Of a stretch of 64,000 nucleotides of DNA, positions 63,357 through 64,000 are shown piece after piece. The stretch's first letter is position 1. Every line of letters starts with the position of its first letter. The notes under the pieces were generated by a model, which was not told the DNA's origin, did not search any database, and saw only the letters and a program-made list of their open reading frames with translations. A program made the position numbers and the translations under genes. The stretch is from the NCBI GenBank assembly GCA_905221605.1, contig CAJNDS010002252.1:146501-210500 (forward strand), written 5' to 3'. This stretch comes from Symbiodinium natans. Lineage: Eukaryota; Sar; Dinophyceae; Suessiales; Symbiodiniaceae.

Positions 63357-63659
63357 GTGAGCAATGGCCAGCGTAGGGTTTAGGCGCCTGCACACCCCAC
63401 TTTCCCCACACCCAAACCCTAACCCCTGACCCCTGACCCCTAAACCCCTAACCCCTAAACCCCAAACCCTAAACCCTAAACTCTAAACCCTAAACCCTAA
63501 ACCCTAAACCCCCACAAAAAAACCCAAACCCTTGCAGAAGCCCGAAACTCATCGAGTCCAGCCTTCTGGGGACTTGGTTTACCTAGTTTAGGGTTTAGGG
63601 TTTAGGGTTTAGGGTTTAGGGTTTAGGGTTTAGGGCTTAGGGAGAGCAAACTCTAAACA

Positions 63660-63794
63660 GTTGGAACATCCCTATCCCCATACCCCAAAAGGTATACCAA
63701 AGGGAACCCAGCTCTAATCAGCTTTAGGGTTTAGGGTTTAGGGTTTAGGGTTTAGGGTTTAGGGTTTAGGGTTTAGGGTTTAGCATGTTCCAAC
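63660..63794. mobile_element. Hairpin element, family B, with telomeric core
   Basis: GTTGGAACAT at 63660 and ATGTTCCAAC at 63785-63794 bracket unique sequence and nine perfect TTTAGGG units (63722-63783). Confidence 0.6.
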
Positions 63795-64000
63795 TTTCTG
63801 GAGTTTACTGCAAACCCCCCTACCGAGGATCAGGGTACCTACCTTCTATAATCCCTGAAAGGGTTGAGGGTTTGTTTAGGTACGTAACGGGATAGAAGGT
63901 ACCACGGGATTCCCTAAGAGTCCGAGGATCGTTTCGAGTTTTGGGTAGTTGAGCTGGCTATGTCGGATTGACAGGGGGGGATAGTATCGGTATCGGTTTA
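63795..64000. other. Right-edge unique stretch
   Basis: Non-repetitive, no frame of note. A GGTACCTACCTTCTATAATC / GGGATAGAAGGTACC pair at about 63834 and 63890 forms an imperfect inverted repeat. Confidence 0.5.

Noticed and set aside
801-63783. CRISPR-like arrangement of repeats and unique spacers
   Set aside because: The repeats are tandem telomeric heptamers of variable number and both strands, not single conserved repeats with equal spacers; the host is eukaryotic.
1-64000. Dinoflagellate spliced-leader relics and tRNA genes
   Set aside because: I looked for the TTTTGGCTCAAG core upstream of the Hint gene and for tRNA-like arms; only the two retrotransposon primer-binding sites matched a tRNA.

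Overview
The window looks like nuclear DNA of a dinoflagellate, most likely a symbiodiniacean or close relative. I infer this from four things: plant-type telomeric heptamers (TTTAGGG/CCCTAAA) spread through the whole window; two very long Ty1/copia retrotransposons whose Gag has the paired CCCH and CCHC zinc fingers typical of dinoflagellate copia elements; GC-rich exon fragments with AG|G acceptors and many non-canonical GC donors; and a Hint-domain gene of a type I associate with dinoflagellates. No bacterial operons, rRNA, tRNA or CRISPR are visible.

Layout. From 1 to about 13.3 kb, short coding islands (25-150 bp) sit in a sea of telomere-like repeats. All readable islands are on the plus strand. 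Exons at 2060-2132, 2650-2675, 3276-3320, 4448-about 4489 and 4815-4875 join in consistent phases (the last junction is not fully resolved) to give one continuous NHL-repeat beta-propeller unit, so this is part of a spliced gene (gene A) with introns made largely of telomeric heptamers. One intronless-looking gene (6200-6934, Cys-rich + poly-Asp + Hint domain) lies between. A 9.6-kb copia element (TE1, plus strand, 13329-22944, identical 287-bp LTRs) sits inside a CCCTATAAA array; more NHL-like and Cys-rich exon islands follow to 27 kb. An 11.6-kb copia element (TE2, minus strand, 27022-38630, 228-bp LTRs with one mismatch) sits inside a TTTAGGG array. From 38.6 to 52 kb come further islands (Cys-rich, PAN/apple-like, Thr- or Pro-rich) and several AT-rich or homopolymer features. 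From 52.7 to about 62.5 kb a second NHL gene (gene B) is visible; exons 53398-53461, 54576-54640 and 55126 onward, and 60380-60420 with 61427-61462, again join in phase.

The most striking points are: (i) introns typically begin with TTTAGGG and end with CCCTAAA, so the pre-mRNA of each could fold on itself and bring the splice sites together; (ii) both retrotransposons carry, between integrase and reverse transcriptase, a shared domain with the HxD...H pattern of 2-oxoglutarate/Fe(II) dioxygenases resembling TET/JBP-type base hydroxylases, in a lineage known for 5-hydroxymethyluracil in its DNA; (iii) both elements continue in frame past RNase H into a signal-peptide-like plus transmembrane region; (iv) both are inserted in telomere-like repeats in the same relative orientation; (v) both have near-identical LTRs yet broken reading frames. 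Exon calls rest on reading frame, splice-site and motif inspection only.
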